From Alphaproteobacteria bacterium (GTDB taxonomy: Bacteria; Pseudomonadota; Alphaproteobacteria; Rhodobacterales; Rhodobacteraceae): DNA of 64,000 nucleotides. Below, in pieces: positions 47,840 through 57,538 of this stretch. The number at the start of each line of letters is the position of its first letter. Within the stretch, counting starts at the first letter, position 1. The translations under genes were made by a program, and so were the position numbers. The DNA lies in NCBI GenBank assembly GCA_030427405.1, contig JAUHXK010000001.1, forward strand, positions 1 to 64,000, written 5' to 3'. The notes under the pieces were generated by a model that was not told the DNA's origin, made no database searches, and saw only the letters and a program-made list of their open reading frames with translations.

Positions 47840-48043
47840 TCTGAGCGGCAGTTTGGGCCTGACCGCATGTGCCATCCGTCGGAAACGCCGCGCGGTGGGC
47901 ATCTGGTCGGGTCCCTGGGCCTTGGTGTTGGGTCGAAGGCATTGGCCTGCGAACGTCTGGCATTCTACCCGTGCAACCCGCAAAACTTCGGCAACGATCG
48001 GCCGGGGTGACCGGGCGCAAAATCCGACAGCAAAGCCAGGAGG

Positions 48044-48325
48044 TCAGGCCGCGCCAGAAAGCTCTGCCCATTTCTGGCGCAGTGTCGCTGCAACCCCGGC
48101 TTCAGGCAACTGAGGCTGGGCTTGTTCCGGCGGGGCGAGCTCGGGGAATTCCGACCGAAGGGCCACTTTTTCCTCGGCGACCGCCACGGGCTCATCCGCT
48201 TTTTCAGCTTGCAAAATATCAGCGATAGCCGCGTCCAGCCGTTCCTCGTCAAAGGCGCGGGCACGCGTTTCCATCGTCTTCCATTTCAAAGGAGAATGCA
48301 GAGGCTTGTCGTACTCATCAACCAT
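48044..48325 (-). CDS. Small hypothetical protein
   Basis: This 93-residue acidic protein starts MVDEYDKPLHSPLKWKTMETRARAFDEERLDAAIADILQAE and ends with a Pro-rich linker and helix LRQKWAELSGAA. No domain is recognised. A larger upstream frame to 48493 adds an unlikely Cys-rich segment and was cut at 48325. It probably is a real gene because of its clean helix-rich composition, but evidence is limited. Confidence 0.5.
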   Translation of the reverse strand: MVDEYDKPLHSPLKWKTMETRARAFDEERLDAAIADILQAEKADEPVAVAEEKVALRSEFPELAPPEQAQPQLPEAGVAATLRQKWAELSGAA

Positions 48326-48648
48326 TTGACCACCAAAACTTATGACCCAACACCCGAACAGAGGTGCGCAATCAAAACAAACTGGTTCAGCACTGAACGA
48401 AACGGCCAACCCGCCCAATTGCAATGCGTCACACCTGCCCCACATGCGGCAAGACTGTATCCAAATTATGGCAAGAAAGTGTTCGCCGCGCAAGCCAAGC
48501 GCGCGCGGGCCGCGGGTTTCCGTCCCTCAGAGGGAAACGATCTAGCGGTCACATCGAAACTATTTCCAAAAAGGAAAAATTGGGCACCAAGCAGCGGTTC
48601 ACCTGGGCGTGCCGCAACCGCGAATGCGGCACGGCCTTGGGGCCACAA
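48326..48648. other. Stretch without a supported gene before nadE 3' end
   Basis: About 320 bases lie between the hypothetical gene and the nadE stop. A plus-strand frame starting near 48424 has paired cysteines (HTCPTCGK and ACRNRECG) suggesting a zinc ribbon, but it runs on through nadE antisense, and no ribosome site fits. I see no clear terminator either. Confidence 0.45.
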
Positions 48649-50307
48649 TCACTCCGAATCGCGCCAGCGGTTCACGATCGGATAGCGGCGGTCCAGCCAG
48701 AAGGCCCGATTGGTCAGGCGCGTTCCGGGCGCGGACTGAAAGCGTTTGTATTCGCTGATGTAGACAAGATGTTCGACCCTGCGGGCCTCGGCCGCGTCGA
48801 ACCCGGCCGCGACACAGTCAGCGATCGAGCCGTCGCGATCGACAAGAATTTCCAGAATAGCGTCCAGCACGGGATAATCGGGCAAGCTGTCGCTGTCTTT
48901 CTGGTCCTCTCGCAACTCGGCGCTGGGGGGTTTGTCGATCACCGAGGGGCGGATGACTTCGCCCTTTGGCCCTTTCATCCAGTCCCGGTGATTGTCGTTG
49001 CGCCAGCGGCAGGTTTCGAACACGCGGGTTTTGTACAGATCCTTGATCGGGTTGTACCCGCCATTCATGTCGCCATAGATCGTGGCATAGCCAACCGCGA
49101 CCTCGGACTTGTTTCCAGTTGTCAGCAGTATCTCGCCGAACTTGTTGGAAATCGCCATCAGCAGCAGGCCCCTCAGGCGTGACTGGATGTTCTCTTCGGT
49201 CAGGTCTTCATTGCGACCCGCAAACAAGGGCGCAAGCGTTCCGGTCACGGCGGCGCGGCTTTCGGCAATTGGCACATAGTCATAGTGCACACCCAGCGCC
49301 TTGGCCACGGCCTCGGCGTCTTGCAGGGACGCATCGCTGGTGTATTCGGACGGCAGCATTACGCACCGCACATTCTCTGGCCCGATTGCATCCACGGCAA
49401 TCGCTGCGACCAATGCCGAGTCGACGCCCCCGGACAAGCCCAGAACGGCCTTTGCAAACCCGGTCTTGCCCATATAGTCGCGCAGGGATTGAACCATCGC
49501 GCGATAGTCCTGTTCCCATGCGTCAGGTTGCGGCGCGACCTCGGCGGGCACGATTTCCCAGCCTGTGCTGCCACGCGTCAGGTCGATGTGGGACACGGCC
49601 TCGTCAAAGACCGGCATGCGAAATGCCAGCCCGCCGCCGGGGTTCAGGCCAAAGGTTCCGCCATCGAAAACCTGGTCATCCTGTCCGCCCACCATATTCA
49701 GGTAAATCACAGGCAACCCGGTTTCGACCACGCGCGCCACCATCTGGTTCAGGCGCACATCGTATTTGTCGCGAAAATAGGGCGAGCCATTGGGGATCAG
49801 CAGAAACTCGGCCCCCGTCTCCTCAAGCGTTTCGGCCACGTCCTCGTGCCAGCCGTCTTCGCAAATCGGGCTCCCGATCCGCGTATTGCCGACCGCATAG
49901 GGCCCGCCCAAAGGTCCGGCGTCAAACAGGCGCACTTCGTCAAACACGGTTTCGTTCGGCAGGTGATGCTTCAGGACCGTGCTGACGATCTTGCCGCCCC
50001 TGAGAACCAGGTACGCATTGTAAAGCTTTTCGTCCTCGACCCAGGGGCCGCCGATGGCCAGCGCGGGTCCATCTGCGCAGGTTTCCGCCAACGCCTTGAC
50101 CGCCTCAATCGCTGCGCGGTGAAAGGCCGGTTTGGTCACCAGGTCCTGCGTGTTGTAACCGGTTATGAACATCTCGGGCAGCGCAACCAGGTCGGCGCCG
50201 GCGTCCCGCCCTTCTTTCCATGCCGATATGGCCTTGGACGCGTTATGTGCGATATCACCCACCGTGGGGTTGAGTTGCGCCAGGGTGATGCGGAAACGGT
50301 CGGCCAT
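48649..50307 (-). CDS. nadE: NAD+ synthase, glutamine-hydrolysing
   Basis: This 552-residue enzyme makes NAD from deamido-NAD using glutamine. The N-terminal nitrilase domain has the Glu-Lys-Cys triad context LVALPEMFITGYNTQD, KHHLPNETVFDE and PICEDGWHED. The C-terminal synthetase domain has the SGGVDS P-loop (LGLSGGVDSALVAAIA) and LLTTGNKSEVAVGYATIYGDMNGG. The start at 50307 (MADRFRITLAQLNPTVG) follows AGAGGGC; a larger open frame upstream was rejected because it runs antisense to the MORN gene and ends in sequence unlike any family. It links to nadD. Confidence 0.95.
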   Translation of the reverse strand: MADRFRITLAQLNPTVGDIAHNASKAISAWKEGRDAGADLVALPEMFITGYNTQDLVTKPAFHRAAIEAVKALAETCADGPALAIGGPWVEDEKLYNAYLVLRGGKIVSTVLKHHLPNETVFDEVRLFDAGPLGGPYAVGNTRIGSPICEDGWHEDVAETLEETGAEFLLIPNGSPYFRDKYDVRLNQMVARVVETGLPVIYLNMVGGQDDQVFDGGTFGLNPGGGLAFRMPVFDEAVSHIDLTRGSTGWEIVPAEVAPQPDAWEQDYRAMVQSLRDYMGKTGFAKAVLGLSGGVDSALVAAIAVDAIGPENVRCVMLPSEYTSDASLQDAEAVAKALGVHYDYVPIAESRAAVTGTLAPLFAGRNEDLTEENIQSRLRGLLLMAISNKFGEILLTTGNKSEVAVGYATIYGDMNGGYNPIKDLYKTRVFETCRWRNDNHRDWMKGPKGEVIRPSVIDKPPSAELREDQKDSDSLPDYPVLDAILEILVDRDGSIADCVAAGFDAAEARRVEHLVYISEYKRFQSAPGTRLTNRAFWLDRRYPIVNRWRDSE

Positions 50308-50457
50308 TGTGCCCTCTTGCCCTCGTCTGTCTAAAAGGCGTTTACCAGATCGGTCAGCGAGTGAAAGACAAATGCGGCAAAAGCCGTTGCTCCGGCAGCA
50401 GCGGTGTCCTAGTTTTGCGCAAACACGCATAAACAGTTGACGATCGGGCAGACCTGC

Positions 50458-51957
50458 ATGACCAGAACCGTTTTCCCCAAGACCCTTGCGATTGTGGCCC
50501 TTTGCCTGGCTGCCCCGCCAGTTCTGGCGCAGGATGGGCAGGTCATGACCGCCGACGACGATGTCGGCGGCGTCTACGAGGGGACGTTCGAAAATGGCCT
50601 GCGGCACGGGACAGGAACCTACCGGTTGCCTGACGGGTTCGAATATTCCGGAGAATGGGTCAAAGGCGAGATCCAGGGACAAGGCACCGCTCGTTATGCC
50701 AACGGGTCTGTCTATGTCGGTCAATTCGCGAAAGGTCAGCCCGAGGGGACAGGAAAGATCACATTCGCCGATGGCGGAACTTATGAGGGCACCTGGTCGG
50801 CAGGTGCGATCAATGGAACCGGTATAGCCGAATACGCCAACGGAATGCGGTATGAAGGCGGGTTCAAGGATGCCCAGCACCACGGCAAGGGCGTGATGGC
50901 CGCACCGGGGGGGTACGTCTATGAGGGCGACTGGAACGATGGCGTCAAGCAGGGTCGCGGCAGGATCACCTATGCAGACGGCGCCGTCTACGACGGGGAC
51001 ATTCAGAACGGGCAACGGCACGGCCAGGGCAGCCTGACCATGCCCGACGGGCTCAGCTATGAAGGGAACTGGTCGCAAGACCAGATCACCGGCGCAGGCA
51101 AGCTGTCACAGGCCAATGGCGACGTGTACGAGGGCGACCTGGTGGACGGTCGCCGCCAGGGTAAAGGCAAGGCGACCTATGCGAATGGCGACACCTACGA
51201 AGGCGACTTCGTCTATGACCAGCGCCACGGCAAGGGCACGTTCACAGGTACCGACGGGTATGTCTATACGGGCGACTGGTCCCAAGGACAAATCGAGGGC
51301 CTGGGAGAGCTCAGCTATCCCGACGGGTCGGTCTATACAGGCGATTTCAGCGCCGATCTTGCTGATGGCAAGGGGTTGATCACGTATCCCGATGGGTCGA
51401 CCTATGATGGCGATTGGATTGCCGGCGTGATCGAGGGTCGGGGTGTTGCAACCTATGCCAATGGCACTGTCTATCGCGGCCAATTCAAGAATGCGCGCAC
51501 CCATGGCAAGGGCGTGCTGTTGCGCGCGGACGGGTCGGAATATGACGGCGACTGGGTCGAAGGCGTCCGTCAGGGGACCGGCAAGGCCACCTATGCCGAC
51601 GGCACCGTTTATATTGGCGAATTCGCCCAAGGTCAGCGCCATGGGCAGGGCGAAGTTATCATGCCCAACGGGTTCAAATACACCGGCACATGGGCCGAGG
51701 GAAAAATCACCGGCTTCGGGGTCGCCACATACGCAAATGGTGATGTCTACGAAGGAAATTTCGTCGACGGCAAACGCCAGGGCGCAGGCACCATGCGCTA
51801 TGCCAATGGCGAAGAGGAAACCGGAACTTGGGAAAACGGTGCGCTGTCCGACAGCGACGCATCCACGACCGAAGCAACGCCCGCACCACCGGCAACAGAG
51901 GCCCCCGCAGCCGACACGCAGGATAGCGGCGACAGTACCGAAGGGTCGGACGGCTGA
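50458..51957 (+). CDS. Secreted MORN-repeat protein (18 repeats)
   Basis: This 499-residue protein has a signal peptide (MTRTVFPKTLAIVALCLAAPPVLAQ). Residues 42-455 are exactly 18 tandem 23-residue MORN repeats, consensus G-(D/T)-(F/W)-x4-(R/I)-x-G-x-G-x3-(Y)-x-(D/N)-G-x-x-Y-x, followed by a partial repeat and an acidic Ala/Pro/Thr tail. MORN repeats bind lipids or proteins as a long beta-sheet. Here repeats 1-9 resemble repeats 10-18 in order. Function unknown; export suggests a periplasmic or surface scaffold. It begins 150 bases from nadE, divergently. Confidence 0.88.
   Translation: MTRTVFPKTLAIVALCLAAPPVLAQDGQVMTADDDVGGVYEGTFENGLRHGTGTYRLPDGFEYSGEWVKGEIQGQGTARYANGSVYVGQFAKGQPEGTGKITFADGGTYEGTWSAGAINGTGIAEYANGMRYEGGFKDAQHHGKGVMAAPGGYVYEGDWNDGVKQGRGRITYADGAVYDGDIQNGQRHGQGSLTMPDGLSYEGNWSQDQITGAGKLSQANGDVYEGDLVDGRRQGKGKATYANGDTYEGDFVYDQRHGKGTFTGTDGYVYTGDWSQGQIEGLGELSYPDGSVYTGDFSADLADGKGLITYPDGSTYDGDWIAGVIEGRGVATYANGTVYRGQFKNARTHGKGVLLRADGSEYDGDWVEGVRQGTGKATYADGTVYIGEFAQGQRHGQGEVIMPNGFKYTGTWAEGKITGFGVATYANGDVYEGNFVDGKRQGAGTMRYANGEEETGTWENGALSDSDASTTEATPAPPATEAPAADTQDSGDSTEGSDG
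50581..51822 (+). repeat. MORN repeat tract: two copies of a nine-repeat block
   Basis: Eighteen 69-base repeats. By eye, repeat n matches repeat n+9 better than its neighbours; for example repeat 7 and 16 share QRHGQG and MP(D/N)G, while 8 and 17 share ITG.G. The boundary between blocks is at about 51201/51202. Confidence 0.75.
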
Positions 51958-52141
51958 ACCGCCGACCACGCCCCGCAAAACCTGTCTGAGCGGCGCAACC
52001 TGATGCCGTGTCCCTGATCACACCCATGTGCCGCAGTGGTTTCGGGGCGGGCGCGGCGCCCGAAACCTCGGTTTACCAAAACTCCGCGCTCTGCATTTTC
52101 CTTCTTTTCATTCGCCGTCCGGGGTGTATAACCTCGGACCC

Positions 52142-52228
52142 ATGATCAACCACGCAGATATCCGTATTGCGAACGTCGCCAAAGGCGGCGTCGACCTGCG
52201 TGGCCTACTGATCCTAATCCGCCTCTGA
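52142..52228 (+). CDS. Leucine-rich leader peptide upstream of leuA
   Basis: This 28-residue open frame ends LRGLLILIRL; five of the last ten codons are Leu, two being the rare CTA, before a stop at 52226. It lies 79 bases before leuA and has no domain of its own. Clustered codons for the pathway end product just before a hairpin are the classic sign of ribosome-mediated attenuation. The start context is an ATG in CCCATGATC; no strong ribosome site is visible. Confidence 0.82.
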   Translation: MINHADIRIANVAKGGVDLRGLLILIRL

Positions 52229-52273
52229 GCGTGCCATCCGGCGCGCCCGCTCAGAGGAGGACGCCCGCGCGCC
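52222..52273 (+). promoter_or_regulatory. Mutually exclusive hairpins of the leuA attenuator region
   Basis: Stem 1: CCTCTGAGCG (52222-52231) with CGCTCAGAGG (52248-52257), 10 perfect pairs, overlapping the leader stop codon. Stem 2: GGCGCGC (52240-52246) with GCGCGCC (52267-52273), 7 perfect pairs, whose first arm lies in the loop of stem 1, so both cannot form as simple hairpins. Leader translation could select between them. No U tract follows stem 2, so it may work on leuA translation or Rho rather than as an intrinsic terminator. Confidence 0.7.
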
Positions 52274-52307
52274 AATGGCTTTAGGACAGAAGAAGAAAGA
52301 GTACCCC

Positions 52308-53882
52308 ATGACCAACGTGACCGACCAAGACCGCGTCTTGATCTTTGATACCACTTTGCGCGACGGCGAGCAGAGCCCCGGCGCCACCATGACCCATGAC
52401 GAAAAGCTCGAGATTGCCGAGCTGCTGGACGAAATGGGCGTCGACATCATCGAGGCCGGTTTCCCGATCGCATCCGAAGGCGACTTCAAGGCGGTGTCCG
52501 AGATCGCCGAGCGGTCCAAGAACAGCCGCATTTGCGGTCTGGCCCGTGCCAATTTCGCCGATATCGACCGCTGCTGGGAGGCGGTTAAACACGCCGGGAA
52601 GAACCGGATTCACACCTTTATCGGCACCTCGCCGCTGCACCGCGCCATTCCGAACCTGACGCAAGACGAGATGGCCGACAAGATCCACGAAACCGTCAGC
52701 CACGCGCGCAACCTGTGCGAAAACGTGCAGTGGTCGCCGATGGATGCAACCCGGACCGAGTGGGATTACCTCTGCCGTGTGATCGAGATTGCGATCAAGG
52801 CAGGTGCGACCACGATCAACATCCCCGACACGGTGGGTTATACCGCCCCGGTGGAAAGCGCCGAACTGATCAAGCGCCTGATCGAAACCGTGCCGGGTGC
52901 CGATGAGGTGGTCTTTGCCACCCACTGTCACAACGACCTTGGCATGGCGACCGCGAACTCGCTGGCCGCTGTCGCAGGCGGCGCGCGGCAGATCGAATGC
53001 ACCATCAACGGTTTGGGCGAACGTGCGGGCAACACCGCGCTGGAAGAGGTCGTGATGGCGCTGCGCACACGCAACGACATCATGCCGTGGCATACCGGAA
53101 TAGACACGACCAAGATCATGCATATCTCGCGCCGCGTGGCGACCGTTGCGGGCTTTCCGGTCCAGTTCAACAAGGCCATCGTCGGCAAAAACGCCTTTGC
53201 CCATGAAAGCGGTATCCACCAGGATGGCATGCTGAAGAACCGCGAAAACTTCGAGATCATGCGCCCAGAGGATATCGGGCTCTCGGGCACGTCTTTGCCG
53301 CTGGGCAAACACTCGGGCCGCGCGGCCCTGCGCGACAAGCTGGAAACGCTGGGATATGAGGTTGGCGACAACCAGCTCAAGGATATCTTCGTGCGGTTCA
53401 AGGACTTGGCTGATCGCAAGAAAGAAGTGTTCGACGACGACCTGATCGCGCTGATGACGCTGGATGAGGATGAGGCCAACGACTATTTGCAGCTGGTTTC
53501 GATGAAAGTGACCTGCGGCACCGGTGGCCAGGCGGAATCCACTGTCGAGCTGGAAGTCGACGGCAAGGATGTCATCGCAACAGAGCACGGGGACGGGCCC
53601 GTCGATGCGACCTTCAGGGCCATCCGCGCAATATATCCGAACACGGCGCATCTTCAGCTCTACCAGGTCCACGCGGTAACCGAAGGCACCGATGCACAGG
53701 CCACCGTGTCTGTTCGATTGGGCGAGGACGGCATGATCGCCACCGGCCAATCGGCAAATACGGACACCGTGGTTGCATCGGCAAAGGCCTATATCCACGC
53801 GCTGAACCGCCTGATCATGCGCCGCGAAAAGACCGGGCCAGGTGTGGACGCACGCGAGATCAGCTACAAAGACCTGACCTGA
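52308..53882 (+). CDS. leuA: 2-isopropylmalate synthase
   Basis: This 524-residue enzyme condenses acetyl-CoA with 2-oxoisovalerate, the first committed step to leucine. It has the HMG-CoA-lyase-like opening FDTTLRDGEQSPGATM, THCHNDLGMATANSLAAVAGGARQIECTINGLGERAGN (metal His-x-His) and the C-terminal regulatory domain that binds leucine. The ATG at 52308 matches the usual family start; an upstream in-frame ATG at 52275 adds MALGQKKKEYP and has the GAGGAGG site 14 bases away, so it is possible. Leader control upstream. Confidence 0.96.
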   Translation: MTNVTDQDRVLIFDTTLRDGEQSPGATMTHDEKLEIAELLDEMGVDIIEAGFPIASEGDFKAVSEIAERSKNSRICGLARANFADIDRCWEAVKHAGKNRIHTFIGTSPLHRAIPNLTQDEMADKIHETVSHARNLCENVQWSPMDATRTEWDYLCRVIEIAIKAGATTINIPDTVGYTAPVESAELIKRLIETVPGADEVVFATHCHNDLGMATANSLAAVAGGARQIECTINGLGERAGNTALEEVVMALRTRNDIMPWHTGIDTTKIMHISRRVATVAGFPVQFNKAIVGKNAFAHESGIHQDGMLKNRENFEIMRPEDIGLSGTSLPLGKHSGRAALRDKLETLGYEVGDNQLKDIFVRFKDLADRKKEVFDDDLIALMTLDEDEANDYLQLVSMKVTCGTGGQAESTVELEVDGKDVIATEHGDGPVDATFRAIRAIYPNTAHLQLYQVHAVTEGTDAQATVSVRLGEDGMIATGQSANTDTVVASAKAYIHALNRLIMRREKTGPGVDAREISYKDLT

Positions 53883-53950
53883 TCCGGCGCGGTCGGCAAA
53901 AAATCTCCCTCACACGCGGGTGTCCGGCTGCGCCGAACACCCTTGCGGCT

Positions 53951-53991
53951 TTGGGCCGGGCTGCGCGCCTGCGGCGCGCAGCCCGGCCCAA
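53951..53991. terminator. Long perfect hairpin downstream of leuA
   Basis: A perfect 19-bp inverted repeat (arms 53951-53969 and 53973-53991, ending TTGGGCC...GGCCCAA) with a 3-base loop TGC, followed by TTTGTC. The weak T run suggests an imperfect intrinsic terminator, active for leuA and possibly for rlmJ on the other strand. The unusual length makes it a good mRNA-stabilising structure as well. Confidence 0.7.
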
Positions 53992-54061
53992 TTTGTCAGA
54001 CGGCATCGCAGATGCAGGCTAACAAAGCGGGAGCCTTCTTAGGAAATGCCGTGACCTGCTG

Positions 54062-54847
54062 TCAGAGTTTGGCAAACAGCTTGGACAAACGCCCCATCTC
54101 ATCTTCGATGCCAAATGGCGCGTTGATCACGAACATGCCCGAACCCACCATCCTGTGACCTTCTCGCGCGGGGGCAAAGCGGACCTCGTGACAGATCGCC
54201 TTTGGATAATTTGCCGCTTTCAGCGCTGCGATCATCGAAACATGACGATTATCGGTCAGGATCGGATACCAAAGCGCGATCACCCCGACATTCCACTTGC
54301 GATGCAGCTTGGCAATCACCCCGGGCAACCGATCGTAATCGGCCTTCACCTCATAGCTGGGATCAATCAGAAGCATCCCCCGCCTTGGGGTTGGTGGCAG
54401 CAGGGACTGCGCCAGTTCAAACCCATCCTGCCGGTACACCTTGGCGCCAAAAGACGACAGCGTCAGAGAAAGAGCCGCATATTCCTGCGGATGCAATTCA
54501 GCAAAGTGCAGGCTGTCCTGATCTCGCAGCAGGTTTGCCGCAATCAGCGGCGAGCCGGGATAGGCCATCGCGCCATGGCGCGCCTGCACCGACTGCAATA
54601 CCCGCGCCATCGGGTGTTTTGGCCCGAACCACCCCTCGCGCTGTGCGCGTCGGATACCTGCCGCGGCTTCCCCGGTGCGCACCGCCTCATCCGCGTCCAG
54701 CTGGTAAAGGCCCCGCCCGGAATGGGTTTCAACATAGCTGATCGGCTTGTCCTTTTGCGTCAGGTAGCCCAGCACCCACGCCAACAAAGCGTGCTTTTGC
54801 ACATCGGCCAGATTCCCAGCGTGGTAAATATGTTGATATGAGAGCAT
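54062..54847 (-). CDS. rlmJ: 23S rRNA (adenine-N6) methyltransferase RlmJ
   Basis: This 261-residue enzyme methylates A2030 of 23S rRNA. It has the RlmJ start MLSYQHIYHAGNLADVQKHALL, then YVETHSGRGLYQL and GMLLIDPSYE, where the DPPY-type catalytic motif has Ser in place of the second Pro. The C-terminal segment GSGMFVINAPFG is typical. ATG 54847 follows AGAAGG. It is divergent from mreB. Confidence 0.93.
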   Translation of the reverse strand: MLSYQHIYHAGNLADVQKHALLAWVLGYLTQKDKPISYVETHSGRGLYQLDADEAVRTGEAAAGIRRAQREGWFGPKHPMARVLQSVQARHGAMAYPGSPLIAANLLRDQDSLHFAELHPQEYAALSLTLSSFGAKVYRQDGFELAQSLLPPTPRRGMLLIDPSYEVKADYDRLPGVIAKLHRKWNVGVIALWYPILTDNRHVSMIAALKAANYPKAICHEVRFAPAREGHRMVGSGMFVINAPFGIEDEMGRLSKLFAKL

Positions 54848-54890
54848 GTTGCCTTCTAAAGTCTTTATCAATAAGGCGGAAAGGTGCTGA

Positions 54891-56048
<1,158 letters not shown>

Positions 56049-56106
56049 GGCGCGCACCCTTCGGGGTTAGGATAATATCGGCGCGAGCAGCACGGGAAGG
56101 AGTCCT

Positions 56107-57009
56107 GTGGCAAAAGACCGATCACAGCGCGATGACTACACGACCCCCCTGCGCCGCTTGTTCATGGGGATCGTGGTGCTGTGCCTGATGGGTATTTTTC
56201 TGGTCTGGCGCATCGACAGCCCGCGCGTCGAACGGTTCCGCGCCCAGGTCGTGGATGCAGTGGTGCCATCCATGGACTGGGCCATGGTGCCGGTGACTGC
56301 GACCGTCAACCTTGTCCGCGACTTCCAAAGCTATCAACGCCTGAGCGAACAGAACCAGGAATTGCGCAGCGAATTGCGCCGGATGCGCGCCTGGAAAGAA
56401 GCCGCCTTGCAGCTTGAACAGGAAAACGCGCGCTTGCTGGACCTCAACAACGTGCGCCTGGACCCGCGCCTGACCTACATAACCGGCGTCGTGATGGCCG
56501 ACAGCGGGTCACCGTTCCGCCAATCCGTCCTGCTCAATGTTGGCCAAAGGGACGGAATCGTGGATGGCTGGGCCGCGATGGACGGGATCGGGCTTGTCGG
56601 ACGTATTTCCGGCGTCGGGGCCGAAACCGCGCGCGTCATTCTGATGACCGATGCCTCAAGCGCGATACCGGCGACCATCCAGCCCTCGGGGCAGACCGCG
56701 CTGATAGCCGGGGACAACACTGCAGCACCGGTTATCGAGTTCCTGGAAAACCGCGAACTGGTTCGCCCTGGCGACCGGGTCATCACCTCGGGCGATGGCG
56801 GCGTGTTTCCGGCCGGGCTGTTGATCGGGCAGGTCAGCACCGACCCCGGCGGACGGCTGCGGGTGCGGTTGTCAGCCGATTTCGAACGGCTCGAATTTCT
56901 GCGCGTCCTGCGCTATCAGTCCGCGCCCCCGATACAGGATCCCGGCAACGTCGTCGGCCCGCCCCGGCCCGAGGCGTTCCTGACGCCCGAGGAGCCCGAC
57001 GATGGATAA
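56107..57009 (+). CDS. mreC: Rod-shape-determining protein MreC
   Basis: This 300-residue protein has one N-terminal transmembrane helix (about 19-34), a coiled coil (LSEQNQELRSELRRMRAWKEAALQLEQENARLLDL) and a C-terminal periplasmic beta domain (VITSGDGGVFPAGLLIGQV). It bridges MreB to periplasmic PBP2. The start is GTG at 56107, preceded by GGAAGGAG. Its end overlaps mreD by 8 bases. Confidence 0.95.
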   Translation: MAKDRSQRDDYTTPLRRLFMGIVVLCLMGIFLVWRIDSPRVERFRAQVVDAVVPSMDWAMVPVTATVNLVRDFQSYQRLSEQNQELRSELRRMRAWKEAALQLEQENARLLDLNNVRLDPRLTYITGVVMADSGSPFRQSVLLNVGQRDGIVDGWAAMDGIGLVGRISGVGAETARVILMTDASSAIPATIQPSGQTALIAGDNTAAPVIEFLENRELVRPGDRVITSGDGGVFPAGLLIGQVSTDPGGRLRVRLSADFERLEFLRVLRYQSAPPIQDPGNVVGPPRPEAFLTPEEPDDG

Positions 57010-57538
57010 GGCGGCTTCATACCTGTGGCTGATGCGGGGCACCTATCTCCTGTTGGCCTTTGCCGTGGTGTTCCTGCACCTGCTGCCATTGAACACCCAA
57101 CCGGATCGTTGGCCGTTCCCGGATGTAATGATCGCACTGACCTTTGCCTGGGTTCTGCGCAGGCCCGACTATGTTCCCATGCTGGTGGTTGCCATGGTCA
57201 TGCTGATGTCAGACCTGTTGCTACAGCGCCCGCCGGGCCTGCTGGCCGCGCTGGTTGTGCTGGGGACGTCCTACCTTCGCTCGGCCGCGCCAAGCATGCG
57301 CGACATCGGGTTTCTGGCCGAGTGGAGCTCGGTTGCAGCCGTCACGGCTGTGGTCTTTCTTCTGAACCGTGTGTTTCTGTCGATCTTTTCGGTTCAGCAA
57401 GCGGCGCTTGGCCCGGTTATTGTTCAACTGATTTTGACCATCGCAATCTATCCCGCCGTAGTAGGCTTTAGCCAAAGCGTTCTGGGTGTACGGCGCATTT
57501 CCGCCGCAGATGCCAGCACGGTCGGAGTACGCGCATGA
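57002..57538 (+). CDS. mreD: Rod-shape-determining protein MreD
   Basis: This 178-residue integral membrane protein has about five transmembrane segments, beginning LLLAFAVVFLHLLPL and including DVMIALTFAWVLRRPDYVPMLVV. It completes the MreBCD complex. It overlaps mreC (8 bases) and the next gene mrdA (4 bases), implying translational coupling. Position and hydrophobicity support the name; sequence signatures are weak in this family. Confidence 0.92.
   Translation: MDKAASYLWLMRGTYLLLAFAVVFLHLLPLNTQPDRWPFPDVMIALTFAWVLRRPDYVPMLVVAMVMLMSDLLLQRPPGLLAALVVLGTSYLRSAAPSMRDIGFLAEWSSVAAVTAVVFLLNRVFLSIFSVQQAALGPVIVQLILTIAIYPAVVGFSQSVLGVRRISAADASTVGVRA

Noticed and set aside
48424..48700. Plus-strand frame with CPTCGK and ACRNRECG, like a zinc ribbon
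   Set aside because: It continues antisense through nadE, lacks a ribosome site, and the spacing of Cys pairs is irregular; probably chance.
50308..51078. Extension of the nadE frame upstream to 51078
   Set aside because: It runs antisense to the MORN gene, is low-complexity and lacks similarity to NadE; the true start with ribosome site is at 50307.
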